A DNA stretch of 64,000 nucleotides from Eubacterium sp. 14-2 (lineage in GTDB: Bacteria; Bacillota; Clostridia; Lachnospirales; Lachnospiraceae). The position numbers and the translations under genes are program-made. Below, piece by piece: positions 9,772 to 17,248 of this stretch; the stretch's first letter is position 1, and every line of letters starts with the position of its first letter. Location: positions 1,309,400 through 1,373,399 of the forward strand of contig NZ_KE159568.1 in assembly GCF_000403845.2 (NCBI RefSeq), in the 5' to 3' direction. The notes under the pieces were generated by a model. It was not told where the DNA came from and ran no database searches. It saw nothing but the letters and a program-made list of their open reading frames with translations.

Positions 9772-12003
9772 TTATGCAGCTGCGGGCTGCAATTCATTTT
9801 TTTTTCTTTTTTTATACCAGAGTACTATTCCTACTGTGGAGATACAGAGAATTACACCTGCAATCGGTCCGGTAGAAGTACCTGCGGTAAAAATCCACTG
9901 CTGTCCGATTCTTCCAAACTGTGCTGAAATTTCCTTTAAATCTGTTTCGTCAACACCCAGCTTCTGAGCAACCATGGGCAGATCCAGATAAAACTCCATT
10001 TCATCCTTTCCATCTTTTCCCACTGTCATAATCATTTTTCCATACATCAGATCCATCTCGTGAAGGTTGTTGATATTGGCTGAAGTATGCCATGCATCTC
10101 TGGAAGCAATATGGAATTCATATGTACCTTCCGGAAGACCCATCAGCTGAGGATTCCAGTTAATATTTCCGCCTCCGTCCACTGTCACGCACATGGGATA
10201 AAATGCCATCTTCTGATCATAGCTTCCATTCTGTAAATCGCTGCGGCTCTGGTTAAATGCTATGGTAACAGCCGCCGTAAATTCTCCGCCTGCCTCTTCC
10301 AGATGCTGAGGCATGGTTGTCACTACATGACCGTATAATTTTCCATCGCTGGAATAAAGAGCGCCTTTTGCGTCAATCTGATCTTCCTGAGATCCTGCAG
10401 TAGCATACTCAATGGTGCTGTGTCCGTAATCTTCCCAGTCTTCATAATTACCATCATAATTAATTCCGTCAAAAAGATTTTCCAGATTATTTCCGCTGTC
10501 TTCCTGTAAGTTCATAATTCCACTGATGAACGGTTCACCCAGGTAAAGGCCGAAGGAAAGGCTTTCTTCATATTTCGGAAGCTGATCTTTCGGAATAGCC
10601 AGTTCCCATTCATCTCCCACATAAGATACCTGTGCACCGTTGACGCCATTGACTGCCGGCGCAGTTGTCAGCTGAATATCCGTTTCATAACCCAAATCCG
10701 AGGTAATAGCAAATTTACCATTGGAATGGGTACCTGCGCCGGAAGCATTGCTGCCCTTACCGTCTTTAATATAAATGTAAAACCAGTCACCATCATAAAC
10801 TGCTGCAACCTGAGACAGACATTCCTTATGAGCATCATTGGGACAGGAAACCTCTGTCTTTGCCACCGCTGCCCAGTCAGAATAACTGCCATCAATGGTT
10901 ATTCCTCCATAAACTGCCGGAACATCCACCACCACAGAATTACCGTCTACCTGTTCAATATCGCCGGCAGCCACAGAAGTTCCGCCAAACGTAAGGGTAA
11001 ATTCCGGACTCTGGAAATAACTGAGCGGTACTGCAAATTCCACTACATAAGGTCCGGGGTTATTTCCATGAGCACTGTTTTTCACTGCAACATCTGCAGC
11101 CACATTCCCCCAGTAAGCATTTTTCACCAATGTTTCGCCGTTGCCTGCCGTTACGGAAAGAGCGCTGTTCTCACCTGTGGAACCATCCGGATATTCAAAC
11201 TGGAAAACGTTGCCGCTGCCGGCAAATCCATAATCCCATTCCGTTGATGCTGTTCCGGTATAGCTGAAGTAAAGGGTATTTCCATCAGGAGAATATGCAA
11301 CCTTCCAGGAATCCACACCGGATGCACCGGAGGAACGTGAAGTTACTTCTGCCCAGTCAGATAAATCTCCGTCAATCTCAATCCTGCCGCCTACCGTAGT
11401 CAGGCTGTGGGCTGCAACAGCTTCCAGATCTTCCTGGGGTTCATCCTTTTCTTCCGGGGTAACTTTTTTATCATCCTTATCTTTTACATCATCTTTTTTA
11501 TCATCATCCTGATTTTCTCCGGGCTGTTCCTGACCCTCTTCCGGCTGTCCTTCCGCAGGATTCTGTTCGGAATCCGTACTGTCTGCCGGCGGTGTCTGCT
11601 CATTTCCCTGTCCGCCTGTGGTTCCGTCGGAATCCGTACTGCCCGCCGGCGGTGTCTGCTCATTTCCCTGTCCGCCTGTGGCTCCATTGGAATCCGTACT
11701 GTCTGCCGGCGGTGTCTGCTCATTTCCCTGTCCGCCTGTGGTTCCATCAGAATCCGTACTGTCTGCCGGCGGCGTCTGGTCATTTACCTTTCCATCTGCC
11801 GCCCCGGTATCTCCGTTTTCTGTTCCTGTATTTTCCGTTCCGGTTTTACTGTCCGTCTCATTATTGGCGGTTCCGCTTACTTCTTCTTTCTGCTGAGGTA
11901 CCGTACCGCTCACTTCCGCTGCCGAAACCGGCATTCCTGATAAGAGAAGTGACAAAGACATCAGACCTGCCACCGTACCTCTGAAAATCCTTCTGGCTTT
12001 CAT
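9772..12003 (-). CDS. Surface protein with repeat-rich linker, IDG-DW modules and Firmicu-CTERM-like sorting tail
   Basis: The start is at ATG 12003 after GGGAGG; an earlier in-frame ATG lies inside the preceding gene. The protein has 743 residues. A signal peptide (MKARRIFRGTVAGLMSLSLLLSG...VSA) leads to a low-complexity Pro/Thr/Ser/Gly region with a 20-residue tandem repeat, then an acidic and Lys-rich linker (DDDKKDDVKDKDDKK). Three modules each open with an IDG-like motif and DW: RIEIDGDLSDW, GITIDGSYSDW and INYDGNYEDW. They resemble the carbohydrate-binding CBM9/DOMON-like beta-sandwich group. The C terminus reads TSTGPIAG, a hydrophobic stretch VILCISTVGIVLW, then YKKRKK. This fits an exosortase target, and I assign it to the Firmicu-CTERM class. 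No LPxTG motif is present, so it is not a sortase A substrate. It is the likely substrate of XrtG in the same operon. Confidence 0.82.
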   Translation of the reverse strand: MKARRIFRGTVAGLMSLSLLLSGMPVSAAEVSGTVPQQKEEVSGTANNETDSKTGTENTGTENGDTGAADGKVNDQTPPADSTDSDGTTGGQGNEQTPPADSTDSNGATGGQGNEQTPPAGSTDSDGTTGGQGNEQTPPADSTDSEQNPAEGQPEEGQEQPGENQDDDKKDDVKDKDDKKVTPEEKDEPQEDLEAVAAHSLTTVGGRIEIDGDLSDWAEVTSRSSGASGVDSWKVAYSPDGNTLYFSYTGTASTEWDYGFAGSGNVFQFEYPDGSTGENSALSVTAGNGETLVKNAYWGNVAADVAVKNSAHGNNPGPYVVEFAVPLSYFQSPEFTLTFGGTSVAAGDIEQVDGNSVVVDVPAVYGGITIDGSYSDWAAVAKTEVSCPNDAHKECLSQVAAVYDGDWFYIYIKDGKGSNASGAGTHSNGKFAITSDLGYETDIQLTTAPAVNGVNGAQVSYVGDEWELAIPKDQLPKYEESLSFGLYLGEPFISGIMNLQEDSGNNLENLFDGINYDGNYEDWEDYGHSTIEYATAGSQEDQIDAKGALYSSDGKLYGHVVTTMPQHLEEAGGEFTAAVTIAFNQSRSDLQNGSYDQKMAFYPMCVTVDGGGNINWNPQLMGLPEGTYEFHIASRDAWHTSANINNLHEMDLMYGKMIMTVGKDGKDEMEFYLDLPMVAQKLGVDETDLKEISAQFGRIGQQWIFTAGTSTGPIAGVILCISTVGIVLWYKKRKKNELQPAAA
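11571..11798 (-). repeat. 60-bp in-frame tandem repeat in the XrtG surface protein
   Basis: Three near-identical 60-bp units and a partial fourth, each coding for about NEQTPPADSTDSDGTTGGQG. The units differ by a few bases (Ser/Asp, Thr/Ala and Asp/Gly swaps). The repeat length keeps the frame, so copy number can change without breaking the gene. Confidence 0.95.
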
Positions 12004-12040
12004 AAAAAATCCTCCCTTGCAAATGATCATTGACTCCGTG

Positions 12041-12394
12041 TTAAAATGTTTCTTCAACTATCGCATAAATGCGCAGAGGCGTTTCGCTGATTTCAAAACG
12101 GGCAAATTTCCAATGCTGCTCTTCCAATGCGTGTTTCACTTTTCCATAAAACACCTCGCCTAAATGCTCAATGCTGGTATCTCCTTCAAATTCCGGATAT
12201 TCGTTTAAATATTTGTACTGATAAGGCCCAAACACCTCTTCCAGAATGGAGTTCATACTGGCAAACTCCAGAAAGTCTTCCTCCATCTGCCTTGCAACAA
12301 TCTCAATCTCAATCAGATGCTGATGTTTGTGCTCTATCTTCCCGTCAAAACTATGCTGCATACATAAACGATACTTTAAACGATGGTATTTCAT
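12041..12394 (-). CDS. Short 6-pyruvoyl-tetrahydropterin-synthase-like protein, first gene of the XrtG operon
   Basis: 117 residues. It shares the layout of the longer protein at 3795-4277: KYHRLKYRLCMQHSFDG supplies His14, and EHKHQHLIEI supplies His24 and His26 in the HxH position of PTPS/QueD zinc sites. The reactive cysteine usually found just before HxH is missing here too. A conserved-looking C-terminal Glu (ISETPLRIYAIVEE) corresponds to the glutamate that holds the pterin in the family. It is the first gene after the promoter at 12451-12480 and ends 37 bases before the surface protein gene. Two diverged Cys-less PTPS-like proteins in one operon suggests a binding or structural role, perhaps as a pair. 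That is inference. Confidence 0.75.
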   Translation of the reverse strand: MKYHRLKYRLCMQHSFDGKIEHKHQHLIEIEIVARQMEEDFLEFASMNSILEEVFGPYQYKYLNEYPEFEGDTSIEHLGEVFYGKVKHALEEQHWKFARFEISETPLRIYAIVEETF

Positions 12395-12450
12395 CCGATT
12401 CTACCTGCCCATACTCGTAGTTCTGCCTTCTGTCATATGTTCTGGACTAT

Positions 12451-12480
12451 ATTATATCATACGCAAGCAAAATTTTTCAA
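12451..12480 (-). promoter_or_regulatory. Promoter of the XrtG operon
   Basis: On the minus strand TTGAAA (12475-12480) and TATAAT (12451-12456) are separated by 18 bases. Transcription would start about 50 bases before the first gene. No other good promoter is seen within the following 10.7 kb, and the gene gaps are short, so the eight genes are likely one transcript. Confidence 0.7.
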
Positions 12481-12580
12481 TCCCAATATGACTCAAATCT
12501 TTCCTGTTTTTTCAATATTAGTCAGACATTTCCTGCCTTTTGTAAAAAAAGAATGCGTATAACGCCACAGGATTTTCCTG

Positions 12581-12615
12581 TAAAATAAAAAACCAGCCAT
12601 CCCACGATGACTGGT
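12581..12615 (-). terminator. Terminator of the rpsF-ssb-rpsR operon
   Basis: Minus-strand hairpin ACCAGTCAT/ATGGCTGGT (one G-T pair) with loop CGTGGG, followed by TTTTTTATTTT. Confidence 0.9.
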
Positions 12616-12662
12616 CATTTCCGCAAATCCTGTATTCAGACAAAATTCCGATTTTCCGAAAC

Positions 12663-12926
12663 TTAATCTGTAACATAAGGCATTAAGGAGATATGCCTTG
12701 CTCTCTTGATGGCAACGGTAAGGGCTCTCTGATGCTTTGCACAGTTGCCGGTAATTCTTCTGGGAAGGATTTTTCCTCTCTCAGAAATATATCTCTTTAA
12801 CTTGTTGGTATCTTTATAATCAATCACGTTATCTTTTCCACAGAACACGCAAACTTTCTTTCTTCTGCGCATTCCGCCTCTCCGCTTCATGGGAGCATCG
12901 CCTCTGTCTGTTTTATTATAAGCCAT
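12663..12926 (-). CDS. rpsR: 30S ribosomal protein S18
   Basis: 87 residues from ATG 12926 ([10 protein letters not shown]). This start sits eight bases after AGGAGG, while the ATG six bases earlier is too close. S18 binds the 30S platform with S6. It is the zinc-binding form: CVFCGK near residue 24 and a later NCAKHQR supply C-x2-C and C-x2-H ligands, and the core [18 protein letters not shown] is unmistakable. It is the last gene of the rpsF-ssb-rpsR operon, 17 bases after ssb, and has its own terminator. Confidence 0.97.
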   Translation of the reverse strand: MAYNKTDRGDAPMKRRGGMRRRKKVCVFCGKDNVIDYKDTNKLKRYISERGKILPRRITGNCAKHQRALTVAIKRARHISLMPYVTD

Positions 12927-12943
12927 TTTCATTACCTCCTGTT

Positions 12944-13387
12944 CTAATTAAATGGCAGCTCTTCATCTATCCCGTCAGGAATATTCATAAAACCATCTCC
13001 CACAGCCGCACTGGGGGCGGGTCTTGCGGCCGGCTGATATCCGCCTGCCTGTCCTTCGGACGCAGCTTTGCTCTCTGCAAATTCCTGCTCCTCCACCACC
13101 ACATCTGTGGTATATACTTTCTGTCCGTCCTGATTGGTATAGCTTCCGGTCTGAATCCTTCCGGTTATGGCAATTTTGGTTCCCTTATGAAAATATTTTT
13201 CTGCAAATTCGCCGCTTCTGCCAAAGGCAACACAATTGATAAAATCTGCGGTCTGCTGGTCATTATCACGCTTAAATCTTCTGTCTACAGCCAGTGTATA
13301 TCTTGCAACTGCCGTTGCCTGCTCACCCTGTGAGTAACGGACTTCCGGATCTCTGGTCAGTCTGCCCATCAGTATCACTTTATTCAT
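12944..13387 (-). CDS. ssb: Single-stranded DNA-binding protein
   Basis: 147 residues. The OB-fold domain begins [20 protein letters not shown] and includes [21 protein letters not shown], followed by a Gly/Ala/Pro-rich flexible part and the acidic C-terminal tip [10 protein letters not shown], which recruits repair and replication partners. It lies between rpsF and rpsR, the usual order in Firmicutes, and is co-transcribed with them. It is the housekeeping chromosomal ssb. Confidence 0.97.
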   Translation of the reverse strand: MNKVILMGRLTRDPEVRYSQGEQATAVARYTLAVDRRFKRDNDQQTADFINCVAFGRSGEFAEKYFHKGTKIAITGRIQTGSYTNQDGQKVYTTDVVVEEQEFAESKAASEGQAGGYQPAARPAPSAAVGDGFMNIPDGIDEELPFN

Positions 13388-13404
13388 CTGATCTCCTCTT
13401 TGTA

Positions 13405-13695
13405 TTACGCTTCATCCTGTCTAACGCATAAGAAACGAAGTACATTGTCCAGAATACGCACACGTTTTTCGATCTCTGCCGGACAATCTGCGTTTGCATC
13501 GAACTGAATAAAGTAGTAGAAACCTTCTCTCATTTTCTGAATTTCGTAAGCTAATCTTTTCTTACCCCATTCATCCACGTTGGTTATCGTACCGCCGAAT
13601 CTGGTAATGTATTCTTTTGCTTTCTCTACCACTGCGGCTCTCTCTTCATCTTCGATTTTTGCATTAACAACAAGCGCTAATTCGTATTTGTTCAT
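13405..13695 (-). CDS. rpsF: 30S ribosomal protein S6
   Basis: 96 residues, the usual length, from ATG 13695 (MNKYELALVVNAKIEDEERA). GGAGGT lies nine bases upstream; an ATG two codons earlier is only three bases from it. VDEWGKKRLAYEIQKMREGFYYFIQFDA is the S6 core. S6 pairs with S18 on the small subunit. It is the first gene of the operon. Its leader holds a likely S6:S18 feedback element. Confidence 0.96.
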   Translation of the reverse strand: MNKYELALVVNAKIEDEERAAVVEKAKEYITRFGGTITNVDEWGKKRLAYEIQKMREGFYYFIQFDANADCPAEIEKRVRILDNVLRFLCVRQDEA

Positions 13696-13704
13696 GCTCA
13701 TCGT

Positions 13705-13745
13705 ACCTCCTTTTGGTCTCCGGCCCTCAGTCTGCGCTGAGAGCA
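13705..13745 (-). promoter_or_regulatory. Candidate S6:S18 autoregulatory leader of rpsF
   Basis: Just before the rpsF ribosome site the minus strand has a CTCAG/CTGAG hairpin followed by GGGCCGGAGACC, which contains CCG. A known leader motif in many bacteria has a stem with a bulged CCG box bound by the S6-S18 complex. The position and the CCG fit, but I have not folded it. Confidence 0.4.
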
Positions 13746-13773
13746 AGGATAAACTGTTATATCACGAATTAAT

Positions 13774-13802
13774 ATCATAACACAACCAAACTTAATTTTC
13801 AA
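13774..13802 (-). promoter_or_regulatory. Promoter of rpsF-ssb-rpsR
   Basis: TTGAAA (13797-13802), 17 bases, TATGAT (13774-13779) on the minus strand. The -35 box overlaps the stop of the upstream hydrolase gene. The predicted leader is about 70 bases. Confidence 0.75.
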
Positions 13803-14832
13803 GAACTTTGTCCAAAAATCTTTCGATTGTTCCATAATATGTATCCGGGTCCTTATCCTGTGTCTGTCCGTGTCCCGCATCCTCCACAATCAGCAGCTCT
13901 TTCGGGCATTCTGCCCCTTCATATAAATCTTCTGCCATCTGAACGGATATCATGGCATCGGAACTTCCATGAATAAACAAAATGGCTATTCGGCTTTTCC
14001 GAACTGCTTCCAGAGCAGAAGCGTCTTTCAGATTGTAGCCGCCCCGCAGCCAAAGCATCAGACAGGCCGAATCCACCAGAGGAAATGGCGGCAGGCCGAA
14101 CCATTCTCTGATTTTCTCCCCGAACATACTGTAAGCATCTGTATAGGAAGAATCAGAAACCACAGCCCGGACATGTCTGGGCAGATCTTTTTCTCCTGCC
14201 ATCATCAGAGCAGCCGCTGCTCCCATGGACTGGCCGTGAAGTATAATCTGTGCCTGACTGTCCTGGGCAATTATATGCTCCAGCCAGAGCATACAGTCAA
14301 AATGGTCTGTCCAGCCCATACCGATAAAGTCTCCCTGGCTTTCCCCCTGACACCGCAAATCCGGCACCACCACATGATAGCCCTGTTGGTGATACCAGAA
14401 GGCAAAGGGATACATTTCTTCTTTCCAGCCCGTATAGCCGTGAAGCAGAAGTACCCAGTTATGGCTCTCCTGTCCGGTCCTTTCCGGCGAATGAGACTTT
14501 TCCTCTGCCGGAAATTCTTCCGCAATCAGCCTGTAACCATCTTCTGTTTCCACAGAAATTTTTCTGTGCTCTGCTGTCTGAAGCCATGCTCTGGTGTCTG
14601 CCAGCGCTGCCTGACGGTTTCCCTGAATGTCCGACGTCTGTACCTGAGCCGCGTAACTTTCTTCCGTAATCCGTTCAAAGGCTTCCAGTTTTTCCATAAA
14701 AGAGGGAACCAGAGCGGCGCTCACCAGAAAATTAACCATAAGGATATAAAGGAACAGCAGCAGGATTATGATAAGGCCTGCCGCTATGACAGTTTTTTTC
14801 CTGTTTTTCTTTTCTTTCGCAAATTTTCTCAT
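13792..14832 (-). CDS. Membrane-anchored alpha/beta hydrolase
   Basis: 346 residues from ATG 14832; a TTG ten codons earlier is possible but has no ribosome site. A basic N terminus and one membrane segment (about 15-40) anchor the protein. The alpha/beta hydrolase domain faces outside: LLLHGYTGWKEE (oxyanion region), nucleophile Ser in HGQSMGAAAA, Asp in IHGSSDAMI and His in EDAGHGQ complete the triad. Proteins of this form (YqkD/YfhR/BAAT-like) act as esterases or peptidase-like enzymes; the substrate is not predictable. The next minus gene upstream is DUF951. The stop codon lies within the rpsF promoter. Confidence 0.82.
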   Translation of the reverse strand: MRKFAKEKKNRKKTVIAAGLIIILLLFLYILMVNFLVSAALVPSFMEKLEAFERITEESYAAQVQTSDIQGNRQAALADTRAWLQTAEHRKISVETEDGYRLIAEEFPAEEKSHSPERTGQESHNWVLLLHGYTGWKEEMYPFAFWYHQQGYHVVVPDLRCQGESQGDFIGMGWTDHFDCMLWLEHIIAQDSQAQIILHGQSMGAAAALMMAGEKDLPRHVRAVVSDSSYTDAYSMFGEKIREWFGLPPFPLVDSACLMLWLRGGYNLKDASALEAVRKSRIAILFIHGSSDAMISVQMAEDLYEGAECPKELLIVEDAGHGQTQDKDPDTYYGTIERFLDKVLEN

Positions 14833-14916
14833 GTTTTTCCGTTCCAGATTATGTGTTTTCAATACATATTATACGGTATCTTACCGCAATTTACATCCGG
14901 AAAAAAATACCTGTTT

Positions 14917-15111
14917 CTATTCGTCTGACTGTTTCCGGATTCCTCTGGTATTCTTCTCCACCAGTTTTCTGGCCATCATCACCTGATGGCCGCAGCCCAG
15001 GCATTTCAGACGAAAATCTGCTCCGATCCGCAGAACCTCCCATTCCTGGCTGCCGCAGGGGTGCTGCTTTTTCAGACGGACGATATCTCCCACTTCAAAT
15101 GGTACTGGCAT
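14917..15111 (-). CDS. DUF951 family small protein
   Basis: 64 residues. It has the family's GDIVRLKKQHPCGSQEWEVLR and ADFRLKCLGCGHQVMMARK. Three cysteines (one in HPCGS, two in CLGC) suggest a small metal-binding or nucleic-acid-linked fold. The family is common and of unknown function in Firmicutes, often near parB, ychF or rpsF, so its position here is typical. It begins 18 bases after the sirtuin stop and is probably co-transcribed with it. Confidence 0.9.
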   Translation of the reverse strand: MPVPFEVGDIVRLKKQHPCGSQEWEVLRIGADFRLKCLGCGHQVMMARKLVEKNTRGIRKQSDE

Positions 15112-15129
15112 ACGATTTCCTCCTGATTC

Positions 15130-15870
15130 TCAGACTGTAATTTTTCCAAACAGTTCGCCAATGCTCTCCTGCAAAACAAGATCTGCCATACTGTCTCTGG
15201 GGGTGGGGGTTTTGTTCACCAGCACCAGTTTATTTCCCTGATAGTAATCCACCAGTCCTGCTGCAGGATATACGGCCAGAGAAGTCCCGCCGATTATCAG
15301 CATATCAGCCTGGCTGATATAGTAAACTGCCTCCTGTATGGTCTGATTGTCCAGCCCTTCTTCGTACAGCACCACATCCGGCTTGATTTCCCCGCCGCAC
15401 TCCTGGCAATGGGGCACGCCCTGGCTGTTCAGCATGTATGCCGCATCATAGAGATGATGGCAGGATTCACAGTAATTGCGATGTACGCTTCCGTGGAGCT
15501 CCAACACTTTTCTGCTCCCGGCAAGCTGATGAAGACCGTCAATGTTCTGGGTAATCACAGCTTTCACCTTACCTGCCGCCTCCAGCTCAGCCAGCTTTTT
15601 ATGAGCCATATTCGGCTCTGCATTCAGGCACAGCATTTTATCCCGGTAAAACCGATAAAATTCCTCCGGATTCTGCCGGTAAAAAGTATGGCTTAATATG
15701 GTTTCCGGAGGATAGTCATACTGCTGGTTGTAAAGTCCGTCCACACTGCGGAAATCCGGAATTCCGCTCTCTGTGGAAACGCCTGCGCCGCCGAAAAATA
15801 CAATGTTGTCTGACCGGGCTGTCATATCCAGAAATTTTGCTGTTTTTTCTTCTCTGTCCTGATTTGCCAT
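15130..15870 (-). CDS. cobB: NAD-dependent protein deacylase (sirtuin)
   Basis: 246 residues with all sirtuin marks. GAGVSTESGIPDFRS and TQNIDGLH bind NAD, and LHGSVHRNYC contains the catalytic His. The zinc cysteines are in CESC and CQEC, and IIGGTSLAVYPAAGL and LVNKTPTP form the far Rossmann face. It removes acetyl or longer acyl groups from lysines using NAD. It starts at ATG 15870 after an AGGAGG-like site. It lies upstream of the DUF951 gene and converges with nothing; the neighbouring ABC operon ends 120 bases upstream. Confidence 0.95.
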   Translation of the reverse strand: MANQDREEKTAKFLDMTARSDNIVFFGGAGVSTESGIPDFRSVDGLYNQQYDYPPETILSHTFYRQNPEEFYRFYRDKMLCLNAEPNMAHKKLAELEAAGKVKAVITQNIDGLHQLAGSRKVLELHGSVHRNYCESCHHLYDAAYMLNSQGVPHCQECGGEIKPDVVLYEEGLDNQTIQEAVYYISQADMLIIGGTSLAVYPAAGLVDYYQGNKLVLVNKTPTPRDSMADLVLQESIGELFGKITV

Positions 15871-15993
15871 GCTGGTTCCTCCTTTTTCCTGTCCTTTTTC
15901 CTGTCTGCAATGTATTTATTGTACCACATCCTCTTTCCCATTAAAACCGTTTTACCCAGAGTAACTGAATTTATCTGTCAGTTTTTTTCCTCT

Positions 15994-17229
15994 CTAATTC
16001 CTCCGCAGAGCCTCAATGGGGCTCAGCTTTGCCGCTTTTCTGGCAGGGTAAATGCCAAAGAATACACCGATTCCGCAGGAAAACAGCGTTGCTCCCAGAA
16101 TGGTACTGACCTTCAGGCCGGGATGGATAACACTGCCCATGGAGGAGCTCATCAGAGCGCAGGCTCCCACAGCGCCAAGAAGTCCCAGAAGAATGCCGAT
16201 TATGCCGCCCGTAATCGTAAGAATTGCCGCCTCCGCCAGAAACTGCATCAGAATGGAAGATGTTTTTGCGCCAAGGGATTTGCGGATTCCGATTTCTCTG
16301 GTGCGCTCCGTTACAGACACCAGCATAATATTCATAACGCCGATTCCCCCTACAATCAGAGAGATGGCTGCCACACAGGAAATAAATGCGGTTACAATCC
16401 CAAGGACTCCGTTTAATTCTGCTATCATATCCTGAAAACTCTCAATCTGGTAATAATCCTCTCCGGCACACTGATGCCTGGTTTCCAGCAGATGAATGAT
16501 ATCTTTTGCCACTTTTTCTCCGCTGGCTTCTTCTCCTGCAAACACGGTGGCGGAATAAAAGGAATCACTCTTCCAGCCGAAATTTTCAAATGATGTGTAG
16601 GGCACATCCAGAGACACAGGCATCCCCTCATAAGTATAACTGACAAATCCGCTGTTTTCTTTCTGCTGCATTACGCCCACAATACGGTAACTGCCTGTTA
16701 TTCCGTTGACTGTCAGCTCAATGTCCATGCCCACCACATCGTCAGATCCAAAAAGACGTTTCGCATCGCTGTCTGTAATAGCACAGACCCGGCTGCCTTC
16801 TTCCACATCCGACTCCGTAAAATAGGCGCCTCGCTTTATATTATAGTTCACAGATTTCTGCAGGGCTTCGGATCCACCCTTTAACTGTACGGTAAATTCC
16901 CCTTTTCCGGTTATGGTGGTTCCCAGCGCACTGTCATAGGGGGTTACTCCTTCTACCCCCTCTGTCTGTTCCTGAATGGCTTTTAAATCCTCCGGCGTAA
17001 TCCATTCTTCTGCCTCCTCTGCGTCCCCGCTGCAGTATACGCTGATCTGACCAGAGCCAAGGGCAGCCACCTCAGAATTCATGGCGTTGGCAGCTCCGTC
17101 TCCCACAGCCATGACCATAATGACTGAGGCAATCCCGATAATAATGCCCAGCATGGTCAGAAAAGAACGTCCTTTGTTGGCAGTAATATTTTTAAATGCC
17201 ATTTTAATATATTCCATCATATTTCCCAT
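15994..17229 (-). CDS. MacB/FtsX-type ABC transporter permease
   Basis: 411 residues. It has an N-terminal membrane segment (RSFLTMLGIIIGIASVIMVMAVGDG), a large extracytoplasmic MacB-type domain (about 50-270), and three C-terminal segments with the FtsX signature ERTREIGIRKSLGA. Proteins of this class work as mechanotransmission exporters for peptides, lipoproteins or antibiotics, using an ATPase and an adaptor. It is the third gene of the ATPase-adaptor-permease operon, 19 bases after the adaptor gene, with GAGGT before ATG 17229. No transported peptide gene is visible nearby. Confidence 0.92.
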   Translation of the reverse strand: MGNMMEYIKMAFKNITANKGRSFLTMLGIIIGIASVIMVMAVGDGAANAMNSEVAALGSGQISVYCSGDAEEAEEWITPEDLKAIQEQTEGVEGVTPYDSALGTTITGKGEFTVQLKGGSEALQKSVNYNIKRGAYFTESDVEEGSRVCAITDSDAKRLFGSDDVVGMDIELTVNGITGSYRIVGVMQQKENSGFVSYTYEGMPVSLDVPYTSFENFGWKSDSFYSATVFAGEEASGEKVAKDIIHLLETRHQCAGEDYYQIESFQDMIAELNGVLGIVTAFISCVAAISLIVGGIGVMNIMLVSVTERTREIGIRKSLGAKTSSILMQFLAEAAILTITGGIIGILLGLLGAVGACALMSSSMGSVIHPGLKVSTILGATLFSCGIGVFFGIYPARKAAKLSPIEALRRN

Positions 17230-17248
17230 AATGATACCTCAAAACTTT

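Noticed and set aside
11571-11798. Regular 60-bp spacing looked like a CRISPR array
   Set aside because: The whole unit repeats with no unique spacer, and it is in-frame coding sequence of a secreted protein.
11407-11984. Several plus-strand frames rich in Cys/Arg over the repeat array
   Set aside because: They exist only because a repeated coding sequence lacks stops in other frames.
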